This document shows positions 8,101 to 17,008 of a stretch of DNA of 37,148 nucleotides, in pieces. How positions within the stretch are numbered: position 1 is the first letter of the stretch; each line of letters starts with the position of its first letter. This DNA comes from a virus. Position numbers and translations under genes: made by a program. The stretch lies in the IMG/VR virus record IMGVR_UViG_3300021964_000198, positions 1 to 37,148 of that record, one strand, 5' to 3'. The notes beneath the pieces were generated by a model. That model was given only the letters and a program-made list of their open reading frames with translations. It searched no databases and was not told the DNA's origin.

Positions 8101-11100
8101 CTTGTTAGTACCTAGTGCATTTGTTGCTTTAACAATAGCATCAACTGGTTGTGTTTCAACTTGGTCACCGCCAACAATAAGTGTCTTGTTACGAATACGC
8201 ATTTCACCAGTTTTGTCAGCACCAATAGTAACTGCTGTTGCAGCTCTACCAATGCTTAGTGATGTAACTGTGTTATCATAAACAGTAGCACTTGTTTTAG
8301 TTGTTTTGATATCTCCGCCTTCAACAGTAAAGTCTCCGTCGATGGTTAAGTTACCTATTGAATCGAGCACCATACGTTCTGCTGAGAAACCTGCTGACAT
8401 CAAGTTAAACTTGAAGCTAAAGTCTTCTGAGCCAAATGTTACGTCAGATGCAACAGCATCAATAGTACCGCCGACTTCTCTGTTGTTGTTTGCAGTTTCT
8501 ACTTGGAACTGCATACCAACACCAATACCTACTGCTGGTGTGTTAGACACATCGTGGCGTATTTCGAGTGGTCTTGAAACTCCAAAGTTGTTAGTATCTT
8601 CTACGAATGGAGCAACATCATTTGACCAACTTGGATTACCTAGTTCGTCAACAACCATAACAGCACCTTGGCTACCAATCGGTAGTCTGTTTAGTGTTGT
8701 TGGGCCAGTTGCATAAATCATATCGCCTGAGATATATTGATCTAACGCTGTACCGCCGCGTGTTACCGGAACTGGATTTAATAAGTTACCTGGATCTAGG
8801 AAGTACTGGCTATCAAGTCCGTCTAGTGTACCTGCATCAAGTACGCCTGCTTTTAGTTCTACTTCGCCTGCGTTAACATTAAACTGTGCTTTACTAAATG
8901 CTGCAACACCGACGTTTGTAAAACTTTGGTTACCTAAGCTGTCATCAGTTCTGTCAATATCAAACTGGACATCTTTATAGTAATAGTTTTGTCCACCGCT
9001 AGTGTAGAAGCTACCAGTCATGTTTAACGGAGAGTTAAGTGCAGTACGTGTAGTTCTTGTAGCAAGATCCCAACTGCTATCACCTTTCAAGTAAGTGTCA
9101 CTGTTTGCTGTGCCAACTGACGCAAGTCTTGAAGTACTAATAACACCCGATACAATGTTACTTGCATCTACGTTTGCACTACCAGTTAGTGCCCAGTTAG
9201 CAGTATTTTTACTTGATGTGTTAACTTCTCCGTATATTGTAATGTTTTGGTGTATAAAGTCTGCACTTCCGCTACCAGTTTGTACAAAGTTAATAGCACC
9301 CTGTGTTACACCGTTAACACTTTGTATAGCGTCTTGTTGGAACTCGTGTACTGAGAAAGTATTTTGACTTACTGTCCCTGCATAGTAGTAAGAACCTGAT
9401 GCCATTCCAGTTGGAGGGTTAGAACTTACAAAACGGAATGCTTGTCCATTTGTAAAGCCGTGATCTTGAGCATAAATGCGATCTTTACGTGTATCAACAT
9501 TGTTAATAATAAGTGCATGTGTGCCAGTTGAACTCGAAGTAAATGTTACTTTTTGTCCTGGTTCTAGATCGTATCTGTTATAAAGCTCAATAGTGTTTGC
9601 GTCAATAACTTTTACAAAGTAACTTTCGCCTTGTAGCAATCCGCCGATTGGAGTGTTTGGCGAGCTTGCATAGTTAACAACATCGCCATCATCAAATATA
9701 TGACTGTTGATTTCGATAGTCGATGTAGGATAATCAACATTACCGCCATTTCCAATAGTGTCTGCGTTAAACGCTGTTAGTGTTGTATTACCTAGTGCAA
9801 CTGTAGTTACATCTGCATTTGTATCTTCAGTGTAATCATTTGAAGTTGTAGTAGCAATAAACTTACCTGCTAACAAATCAACATAAACACGGTTGTCAAC
9901 ACTACTAATACTAGTTTGGAAGTCTTGTGTGTTTTGACCGCCTAAGTTTGCTGTTGCAGCACTTACAATGTTACCTTGTACATACCCAGAGCCACCTCTA
10001 GTTAAGTCAATGTTAGTAACTTGTCCGTTAGTAACTGTAATGTCAGCAATAGCACCGCTGCCGCTTCCTGTTATATTAGTTAGCGGAACGTTTCTATATG
10101 TTAAAGAACCTGTGCTAGGAACATAGCCTGCACCTGTGCTAATATTAGCAAGATCAACTGCAAGGGCAACACCTTCAACTTGATCAGTAACAACACCTTG
10201 TGTTCTTGAGTTAGCTGCTGTAATAGTTGTTCCATTAGTAAAGATAGCACCTGTAGGTAGATATCTCAAGTACTGGCTATCACTATCTTGAATCATTGTG
10301 TACTGAATATCACGTGTTTCAGTAGAGCCACTATTAGTAATATAAGTTGTAGTATTTTGGCCATTTACATTTAGTGTGTTAGCACTAATATTATTACTAA
10401 ACGTTCCGACAATGTTTGCAATATAAACTGTTGCTGCGCCGCCGTTGTCTTCATCAACAATACCAGTTGCGCCGCTGTTTAGTTCTACAATAATATCATC
10501 TTCATTAAATGTAGCAGGAGCACTCAATGTAAACAGTGTACGTGAGTAACGCTCTTGTGCAATATCGCCTTGTAGTGGTTCTTGTGGCGGAATATCATCA
10601 GTTAAATCATATCTGCCGTATTTTAGATCAGTTGTAAACAAGCTAAAGTTACGTGTTGCAGGAATAATATCTGAGTTTAACAAACCTTGTGCGTTCATTT
10701 GCGGAACAGCACCACTAACTGAGTTAGTAGATACGTTCTTGTCAATAAAGTCGCCTAGTCTGTTTGCTAAGAAGCTACGCTGTGCTAACTGTGTTGTCAA
10801 ACGTGTATCAGTTGCGCCGCCTGGTTCGTTATCACCTAGTCCTGGATCAGTTGAAATCGCTTCAATAACAACATCCGAAACTGCAAGTTTCAGTGCTGAT
10901 AGTTCGCCAACTGTAACTGTGTTCTTAAATGTAATGTTACCAGTTCTGTTTTCTGCAACAATGAAGTCACCAACTTTAAAGTCACCAAGTTCGTTAGTAC
11001 CTGAAGAGTAAACTCGTCCTGGTAAGTCACTAAACTGTTCGTATTCTTCTCTTGTAATACCGCCGTTCTGTGGTAGAGCGTTATAGTCTGTACCTGAACC

Positions 11101-14100
11101 TGCGTATTCCCAAGTGTGTGATGAACTGTTAACAATACTTGGTCTGTGGAAACGTATATATGTTCCTTGCAGGTTACCAGTATTAGTTAGTACACCGCCA
11201 ACAATAGTTGGATCAATAGTAAACTCTGCTGTAAACAAGTCTGTTCTAGATGTAAATCCAGTTACAGGAATGTTTGACTGCGGAATAGCACTACTATCAC
11301 TGTCGATTATTGAAGTAGCATCAAAGAAGATTCTAGTCAACTGTCCGCTGTTTTCTGCCTTTTCTACAGAAACAGTAAGTTGTCGAGTTACTGCATCATA
11401 TGTGTAAACGTAGGCTTTGTTTCTATAAATGCCAGTAGTTGCTTCAATCAAGTCACCTGGTTCAAAGTTGTATGTTCCAGCTGCAAGAGTTAGTACTTGA
11501 TACTTATTGTGTGTTTGTTTATTACCATCACCGTCTAAGATGATTTCATCAATAAAGAACTCTTCAGTTTGAGTTTCTAAATAATGATCTCCTGTTGATG
11601 CTGCGATTATGTCTGCAACAAATCCTCTTGAATCATCTTGATAAAGTCTAATAATGTCTGCTGTCAGTACTTCTACATAGTATTGACCTTGGTCAGCAAG
11701 TCCATTAATCTCGTTGTTGCCGTTTCTACGATATGTTACTGCGTCACCTGTTACAAGCCCGTGTCCTGGAATAGTAATAGTGTTAGCATCTAAGTCAAGA
11801 TTACCTTCTGCGTATACAGGATAGTTAGTGCCACTAAACGTCATTTCAGTAAGAGTTACATTATCACTTACTGACGGAAGTGCAGTTACTTCGATCGCCA
11901 ACGCACCGCTAGTATTATCGTATGTTGCACTAATAACATTTGCAGGACTTCCTGCGCCGTTGATGTCAACAGTACCGCCCGAAACATATGATCCTAAACT
12001 TAGTCCTGCGGCAATCTGTACAGTAAATGTTGTAGCACCAACTGCTGCAACAGTGTACGTATCTGCATCACCGTATAGTGTACCTACTTCTCCTGAGTTA
12101 AAGTAGATTAGGTTTGGAATAGTTTTAAAGTTGTTAGTAATGTCGTTTGCTAAGTTGTTAAACTCGTCATCGTCGTACAATCTGATAACAAACTGGTTGA
12201 TCGGAGTACGTTTAGTACCAACAGTAATAAGTTTTTGTTGTGATGCTTGAGCACCAACTTCAGCAATAACACCACGGTCAAACACAAAGCTGTTTGCAGA
12301 GTAACCTGACGAACGTAGTGCGTATAGACCAAAGTTAGTTGCAGAGTTAGTAACAGAAAGGTAAGCACCTGACTGACACCAACAACCGTTGCCAAGGAAG
12401 ATTTGGAAACAGGAAACGATCTGTGCATAAGCATCGTTAGTTAGACGCCAACCAGTACCACCAAATGATAGCATAGTATATGCGTTTGCAACCATTGACT
12501 TACCTTGTTCAGGTGTTTCACCAAATACTGGATTTTCTGCTTCAATAGCAAAACGTGGAATGTTTGGTGTAATAACTTTCGAACCATCTACTAAACAACC
12601 ACTTAGTCCTAGGAACGAAATAATAGATACGTTCTGCACATACGGTGACTGTGTAATAAGTGGACGATCCCTTAGTCCAATATATCCTGTACGATCAACA
12701 CCTTCGTCAAACGGGTCGTCAAATGCTGTACAGAATCTACCAGTAAAGCTAGGCACGTTAAATGCATCTAGACCATCTTTAAATGTAATACCTAACAAGT
12801 AACAACCGTTACGTACACGGAAAATATCTTGGTTAGCATTTAGTGGACGAATAATAGTTGTACGCAAGTTGTCGCCAACAACGGATACATAGTCTGGAAT
12901 AATAACTGGGTTATCTTCTTTGTATTCACCAGTTGATACCATAATAGTTGTGTATGCAATGTTAAATGCACCTTCAACTTCTGTTGGAATGTTTGGCGAA
13001 AGAGGACCGTTTTCAATAATATCAATAATAGTATTGAACTCAGATTCAACAATACCAAGTATTGCACCGTCAACGGATTTAGTTTGATCTGTAATCTGTC
13101 CAACTTGATTTTGATACAGTCTAGTATTAACAATATTTTGTAGTACATTGTCTACAAGTGTTTGGAAATATCTATTAGCAATAACAGTCTGGAACTCTTG
13201 TCCTTGGATTACGCTAGTAGTACCAATGTAGTATGCTTTACCTGCTTCAATAGCACGTTCGTTACCACCGTAGATTAAATCGTATTGGATAGCGTCAATG
13301 AACAATCCAACGTCTCTACGACAGAATGAAACATCATATGTAAAGTTAGTAAAGTATGTGTTAATATAGCTAACAACTTCAGCTTGTATAAACGTTCTGT
13401 TAAGTGCAATCAAGTCTGCTGCATTTAGCACTGTTTGATTAGTACTTGGAACAATACCATTTCTAAATACTACAATACCTGCACTTGCACTTGCACCGTC
13501 AACAACAATGTCTTCAATAAGTGCGCCAAGGTCTGCAATCTTAGTAATAGCTGCTACACTACCTGGATTTAACGTGTCTGTAACTTGTGCTGCACCTGTT
13601 TGCCAACTAATAATATCATAGTTTTCAACAACTTGTTGAGCAAGTCTAACAGCATGCATAATGCCGTCTAGTGTTTGCACTAACTGACGTTGTAGTGTAA
13701 ATGCACTGCTTTGCTTAAAGTATGCAATCGCCGCTGCAACAGTGTTTGAAGTTCCGCCCCATGTTAAATCAAAGTTAATAGCATCAAGTATATAACCTAC
13801 ATCACGTTTACAAGTTGTCTGATTGTATCCAGTTGAGAAGTTAATCCAACTTGCATCGACATATGCAACTACTTCTTTTTGTATGAATGTTTTGTTAGAT
13901 GTAATCAGTGCGCCTGCATCAAGAATGTCTTGATCAGTAGTTAATGCACCGTTAGCAGTAACGTTAATGTACTGACTCTGTCCGTCATCAACGACATCAA
14001 TAATAATATCAGCAAGTGCGCCAATAGTGTTTGCACTTGTAACATCACCCGGATTTGCACCGTCAAATACTTGCGGAGTTGATGAATATGTTGTGTCAAC

Positions 14101-16941
14101 AGTTACGTTACGAACAACTTTTTGTGCTAGATCTTTTAAGTGATTTAGACCAGCAAGTGTTTCTGTACGCTGACCACTTACTACAATAGCTGCTGCTTGT
14201 CTGTAATATGCAACTGCGGCTGCAATACTGTTTGTGTTACCGCCGTGTGTTAAGTCATATGCAATAGCATCAATGATTAGTTCAACGTCTCGACGACATG
14301 AGTTTTGATCATAAGTTAGTCCAGGATACAGATCATTAATATATCCTAGTACTTCTTCTTGTATAAATGCAGTGTTTGCTTGTATTAGTGCTTCTGCATT
14401 TAACGCTCCTGTACTAGTAGTTTTTGTAAAGCTGTTAGTTGTACCAAGTCCGTTGCTTAGAATAGTTAAAATAGTGTTTGCTCTATTGTAAACTAACTCT
14501 GCTACTGTGTTAGTGCTTGGATTTGCAGGATCAAGAGTTTGTGTAAATGTACTTTGGAAAAGATTTGAAACACTGTTTTGTATAACAACGTTTGCTAGTA
14601 AATCTCTTGTGTACTCAACAGCATCTATTGTAGGCTGTAACTGTGCTTGAAGAACTCCAATAGCATCGCCCGTAATCTCGCCTGTACCAGTAGTTACGTT
14701 GTTGTAGTAACTAATACCTGCAAAAATACTTTCAGCATCGCCGCCGTGTTCGATATCGTATTTAACAGCGTCAATAAGTAGTCCTACATCGCGCTCGCAT
14801 TTAACAGGGTCGTATGTAAAGTTACCAAAGTTTTCTCTAATAAACGCAACTGTTTCAGCCTGAATAAACTCTTTGTTAGCAGCAAGTATAGCGTTTGCGT
14901 TTATTACATCTTGTACTACACTAGGAACAGAGTTGTTCGGGTCAATGTTTAGACCAAGAGGAGTACTGTCGCCATCAGTGATAATATCATCTATTACTGT
15001 TTGCAACCCTGAAATAATAGTCTGGGTTGCGGAATCGCCTGGATTATTAGTGTCAGTAAACTGAGCAAAAACACTTTGATAGCTTGTAGCAGGTGCTTGG
15101 TTAACAATAACTAGTTTTGCTAAGTCGATTGCGTAGTTAATACCATCAAGTGTTTCAGTTAGCTGACTGTTTAGTGTATTGCTTGCACTGTACTGATAGT
15201 ATGCTAGTGCTGCTTGAATGCTTTCGTTATTACCACCGTGTGTAACATCATAGCGAATAGCATCAAGTATTAGCTCTACATCTCTACGACATTTGTTTTG
15301 GTCATATGTAAATGCAGGATATGTTGCAGTCAAGTAACCTATAACTTCTTCTTTAATAAAGTCAGTGTTTTGAGTAATAAGTGTATCTGAGTTTAGTTTG
15401 CCAGTGTCGGTAGTTAGCGCACCGTTAGCAGTACCAATACCGGTGTTCAACAAACCGTATGTTATACTAAAGTTATTATAAACTGCTGTTGCTTCAAGTG
15501 ATGTACCAGGCGTTAATGTTGTATCTTGTACTACGTCTGTTTGATACAAATAGTCAACAGTTTCACCTAGAACAACTTTTTGCGCAATACGTCTTGCATA
15601 ATCAATACCAGCAAGAGTTTGAAATCTTTGATCAGCACGTAGAGTTGACGCAGTTGCATTTAGATATGCAACACCTGCGTAGTGTGATTCTGCATTACCG
15701 CTATAAAGTAAATCATAGTTTGCAGCATCAAGTATTAGTCCAGTATCACGTGAACACTTAGCTTCGTCAAAGTTAAATCCGCTATATTTTTGATTTAGGA
15801 ATGCAATAACTTCTTCTTGAATAAATGTTTTGTTGTTATCAATAAGTGTTTCTGCATTTAAGAAACCTGTGTCTTGTGTTTTAGTTTCGTTAGGCGAATC
15901 ACCAACACCGTCAACGTAGTAATCTACAACTTTTTGTCCAAGTGCGCTTACTGTTGCTGCTTCTGCAGATGTTGCTGTTTTAGTACCATCAAACTGCTGT
16001 GCTACTTGTGCCTGCGTTGTGTCTGTAACAGTAGTGTTAGTAACTACTGCTGCTGCAATCTCTTGGGCTCTACGAAGTCCGTATTCTGTTGCAACATTTT
16101 GTGCTTGTTTTACTAAAGCTGAACTTTCAAGTGCATAAAATGCACCAGCTACGCTTGTAGCTGCATCACCGCCGTATCGTAAATCGTTTTCAATCGCATC
16201 AACAATGAGTCCAACGTCTCTTTCACACTTTGCTTGATCGTAAGTAATGTTAAATGCGTTTGAGCTAAATGCAACAACTTCGTCTTGTAAAAAGTCTCTG
16301 TTAACTTCTAATAAGTCTTTAGCATTGTATGCTGATTGACCTGGATCAACAACTGGAGTAAAGATACCATCTGATGCAATCTGTGCAGCACGTTTAATAG
16401 TTTTAACTGGTTGCAAACGTCCGTCATTTGTATCGTCACCGTATTCGGCACTTACATAGATTCTGTTGCCACCTAATGAACCTGGGTCGCTCCATTTAGT
16501 TTGTCCAAATCCTAAGTTTTGTAATATTTGACCTTTACGTGCATCAGAGTCGGGAAGAATAATATCGTATGACTCTTCTAGTTCAGAAGGTGCTTTAATA
16601 TTTACTGAGCTGTCGCCAAACTGACTTAGTTCTTTTAGTTTAATAGATCCTTGATCGTCTATTTCTAAGTCATCAGAAACATAAACTTTTGTTCCGTCTA
16701 CACGTAGCTTTTCAATACCATCAACTTCCATAGTAACAACACCGTTACCTTGATCGTTGACAACAACTCGTGTATCGCCTTTTTCTATTTGTTGTGTTAC
16801 ATCTTTAATAGTGCCATCGGACGTTTTAATAAACATCTTACCATCAGCTGTGTTTATTGCGATCTCGCCTAAGTCTAGCTGTGTTGATGTTGGTTCTTGT
16901 CCACTAACATTATTTCTTTTGTGTAATATTTTGTTTGCCAT
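5179..16941 (-). CDS. Giant 3920-aa tail-fibre-like structural protein
   Basis: One uninterrupted frame of 3920 codons. The N-terminus (KRNNVSGQEPTSTQLDLGEIAINTADGKMFIK split over residues 8-39) is the attachment-type sequence common to phage fibres. At 160-190 a beta-helix style entry (IYVSAEYGDDTNDG, then KTIKRAA) is followed by seven repeats of about 161 residues (about 205-1315). The beta-helix then resumes near 1320 (MVSTGEYKEDNPVIIPDYVSVVG). The second half has many short fibre repeats, including TTGALRVDGG and several LDADLLDG units near 2900-3100. The C-terminus (WADLAEKYEADAVYAPGTVLG onwards in pieces) resembles the end domain of other marine phage fibres. A late promoter and a GGGAAG ribosome site precede the start. 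It is probably a host-binding or distal tail structure. Identity as a structural fibre is strong; the exact part is not known. Confidence 0.9.
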   Translation of the reverse strand: MANKILHKRNNVSGQEPTSTQLDLGEIAINTADGKMFIKTSDGTIKDVTQQIEKGDTRVVVNDQGNGVVTMEVDGIEKLRVDGTKVYVSDDLEIDDQGSIKLKELSQFGDSSVNIKAPSELEESYDIILPDSDARKGQILQNLGFGQTKWSDPGSLGGNRIYVSAEYGDDTNDGRLQPVKTIKRAAQIASDGIFTPVVDPGQSAYNAKDLLEVNRDFLQDEVVAFSSNAFNITYDQAKCERDVGLIVDAIENDLRYGGDAATSVAGAFYALESSALVKQAQNVATEYGLRRAQEIAAAVVTNTTVTDTTQAQVAQQFDGTKTATSAEAATVSALGQKVVDYYVDGVGDSPNETKTQDTGFLNAETLIDNNKTFIQEEVIAFLNQKYSGFNFDEAKCSRDTGLILDAANYDLLYSGNAESHYAGVAYLNATASTLRADQRFQTLAGIDYARRIAQKVVLGETVDYLYQTDVVQDTTLTPGTSLEATAVYNNFSITYGLLNTGIGTANGALTTDTGKLNSDTLITQNTDFIKEEVIGYLTATYPAFTYDQNKCRRDVELILDAIRYDVTHGGNNESIQAALAYYQYSASNTLNSQLTETLDGINYAIDLAKLVIVNQAPATSYQSVFAQFTDTNNPGDSATQTIISGLQTVIDDIITDGDSTPLGLNIDPNNSVPSVVQDVINANAILAANKEFIQAETVAFIRENFGNFTYDPVKCERDVGLLIDAVKYDIEHGGDAESIFAGISYYNNVTTGTGEITGDAIGVLQAQLQPTIDAVEYTRDLLANVVIQNSVSNLFQSTFTQTLDPANPSTNTVAELVYNRANTILTILSNGLGTTNSFTKTTSTGALNAEALIQANTAFIQEEVLGYINDLYPGLTYDQNSCRRDVELIIDAIAYDLTHGGNTNSIAAAVAYYRQAAAIVVSGQRTETLAGLNHLKDLAQKVVRNVTVDTTYSSTPQVFDGANPGDVTSANTIGALADIIIDVVDDGQSQYINVTANGALTTDQDILDAGALITSNKTFIQKEVVAYVDASWINFSTGYNQTTCKRDVGYILDAINFDLTWGGTSNTVAAAIAYFKQSSAFTLQRQLVQTLDGIMHAVRLAQQVVENYDIISWQTGAAQVTDTLNPGSVAAITKIADLGALIEDIVVDGASASAGIVVFRNGIVPSTNQTVLNAADLIALNRTFIQAEVVSYINTYFTNFTYDVSFCRRDVGLFIDAIQYDLIYGGNERAIEAGKAYYIGTTSVIQGQEFQTVIANRYFQTLVDNVLQNIVNTRLYQNQVGQITDQTKSVDGAILGIVESEFNTIIDIIENGPLSPNIPTEVEGAFNIAYTTIMVSTGEYKEDNPVIIPDYVSVVGDNLRTTIIRPLNANQDIFRVRNGCYLLGITFKDGLDAFNVPSFTGRFCTAFDDPFDEGVDRTGYIGLRDRPLITQSPYVQNVSIISFLGLSGCLVDGSKVITPNIPRFAIEAENPVFGETPEQGKSMVANAYTMLSFGGTGWRLTNDAYAQIVSCFQIFLGNGCWCQSGAYLSVTNSATNFGLYALRSSGYSANSFVFDRGVIAEVGAQASQQKLITVGTKRTPINQFVIRLYDDDEFNNLANDITNNFKTIPNLIYFNSGEVGTLYGDADTYTVAAVGATTFTVQIAAGLSLGSYVSGGTVDINGAGSPANVISATYDNTSGALAIEVTALPSVSDNVTLTEMTFSGTNYPVYAEGNLDLDANTITIPGHGLVTGDAVTYRRNGNNEINGLADQGQYYVEVLTADIIRLYQDDSRGFVADIIAASTGDHYLETQTEEFFIDEIILDGDGNKQTHNKYQVLTLAAGTYNFEPGDLIEATTGIYRNKAYVYTYDAVTRQLTVSVEKAENSGQLTRIFFDATSIIDSDSSAIPQSNIPVTGFTSRTDLFTAEFTIDPTIVGGVLTNTGNLQGTYIRFHRPSIVNSSSHTWEYAGSGTDYNALPQNGGITREEYEQFSDLPGRVYSSGTNELGDFKVGDFIVAENRTGNITFKNTVTVGELSALKLAVSDVVIEAISTDPGLGDNEPGGATDTRLTTQLAQRSFLANRLGDFIDKNVSTNSVSGAVPQMNAQGLLNSDIIPATRNFSLFTTDLKYGRYDLTDDIPPQEPLQGDIAQERYSRTLFTLSAPATFNEDDIIVELNSGATGIVDEDNGGAATVYIANIVGTFSNNISANTLNVNGQNTTTYITNSGSTETRDIQYTMIQDSDSQYLRYLPTGAIFTNGTTITAANSRTQGVVTDQVEGVALAVDLANISTGAGYVPSTGSLTYRNVPLTNITGSGSGAIADITVTNGQVTNIDLTRGGSGYVQGNIVSAATANLGGQNTQDFQTSISSVDNRVYVDLLAGKFIATTTSNDYTEDTNADVTTVALGNTTLTAFNADTIGNGGNVDYPTSTIEINSHIFDDGDVVNYASSPNTPIGGLLQGESYFVKVIDANTIELYNRYDLEPGQKVTFTSSSTGTHALIINNVDTRKDRIYAQDHGFTNGQAFRFVSSNPPTGMASGSYYYAGTVSQNTFSVHEFQQDAIQSVNGVTQGAINFVQTGSGSADFIHQNITIYGEVNTSSKNTANWALTGSANVDASNIVSGVISTSRLASVGTANSDTYLKGDSSWDLATRTTRTALNSPLNMTGSFYTSGGQNYYYKDVQFDIDRTDDSLGNQSFTNVGVAAFSKAQFNVNAGEVELKAGVLDAGTLDGLDSQYFLDPGNLLNPVPVTRGGTALDQYISGDMIYATGPTTLNRLPIGSQGAVMVVDELGNPSWSNDVAPFVEDTNNFGVSRPLEIRHDVSNTPAVGIGVGMQFQVETANNNREVGGTIDAVASDVTFGSEDFSFKFNLMSAGFSAERMVLDSIGNLTIDGDFTVEGGDIKTTKTSATVYDNTVTSLSIGRAATAVTIGADKTGEMRIRNKTLIVGGDQVETQPVDAIVKATNALGTNKQGPDLTIQGGASTGSGVPGSVFIDTGSPGTSGSTSNTQINRVEVSGTDAHSHKLEFGRGSQGSRQTATVGVKGPITGQFNVNGSVLELKPGPGTGSGAGARVDIYGSENIGSGSGIQTSSLVAQFDGTSVDLNKTVNVNATSLNTNQAAFDLLNTTATTLNIGGAATAIDIGASSGYLHVNSADQSTSTTTGALRVDGGGSFGKNLYVGGNLVAAELTLTGAIDGNSYNVSGVEVIDTNRRFISSGGTTGELAKVHAISFDWDGNYGNLGGYVNHGISSRGETWGAGDDISINSYHNVNVRLDTNSNNSAATTFFRVNNDVSQTNGNIVFSARGDGKVGINKDPSGTYNLDVNGSFNATTGYINGGAIWTADNDGDGSGLNADLLDGLHADSFLRVDTGASFSGGVFTISLPATTIQNTGEVNTLQLYQGNGANANDAFMTFHIGGDYAAHFGLDGSTNDLAYGGWSRGASAFKVWHAGNDGSGSGLDADLLDGQDSGFFRNASNLNAGTFPDLFASGTRYNIGFIDGYGGDSYDKLRVWNSSSYSIGMHSGQTMGWLNDYAMTFTMNNDTDRGWKWRHESDGVAAGAMSLTTDGRLVVKQFIAVGNQTTRYLREPTGNYGSIQISGSGYGNWEGFSIDGRAVFMHDGGSGTGIYNDVDNEWLFYGVHNAQTEMMYNGAWKVQTRSNGANIAGELYVDNWVRIESNSGIYWEGGNYAGWHIYPQATNRIHMRSANSGSCEVSLANSANTIYGRLYADDVSQGFLNEDGNWALRSYNNDGVSPGWRFYENANEQWTGNPGNDVGKIEYHANRFYIASGANSDRVVQFRRDGTDVSYVDNSGVYQGTAASANWADLAEKYEADAVYAPGTVLGIGGDKEVTLYKEGMKLAGVVSTQPGLMMNQNDDNRDDPMWPFVALKGRVPVKINGSAKKGQYIIADQDGAGCAVDELSTISEYTRLIGVAIEDGESVVEVKV
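12997..16329 (-). repeat. Seven tandem ~161-residue repeats inside the giant fibre protein
   Basis: Each unit has a pattern of the type LIxxNKxFIQxEVxAF, then YDQxKCxRDVGLIxDAIxYD, then GGN and a helical end with a Q-rich and LAGIxYA-like part. The conserved Cys falls at residue 239 in the first unit and at about 1207 in the seventh, giving a mean step near 161 residues. Each unit has one such Cys. The units are diverged, so this is an old expansion and not a recent slippage event. Limits are approximate. The repeats interrupt what is a continuous beta-helix entry in the 1500-aa fibre protein upstream. Confidence 0.85.
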
Positions 16942-16976
16942 TAGGTTACTTCCCAGTTACGATATATCTTCTACAT

Positions 16977-16984
16977 GTATTTAT
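16977..16984 (-). promoter_or_regulatory. T4-type late promoter for the giant fibre gene
   Basis: The minus strand reads ATAAATAC, close to the T4 late consensus TATAAATA. It lies about 36 bases before the ATG of the giant fibre gene in a 67-bp gap, the only gap in this stretch that could hold a promoter. The same core occurs at five other gene starts in the window. It would drive the fibre gene and the cassette behind it. Confidence 0.65.
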
Positions 16985-17008
16985 TTCTTTGAGAAGGATA
17001 CGGATTTT

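Noticed and set aside
13000-16330. CRISPR array as an explanation for the regular repeats.
   Set aside because: The spacing is about 480 bp, the repeats are diverged and in one coding frame; they are protein repeats.
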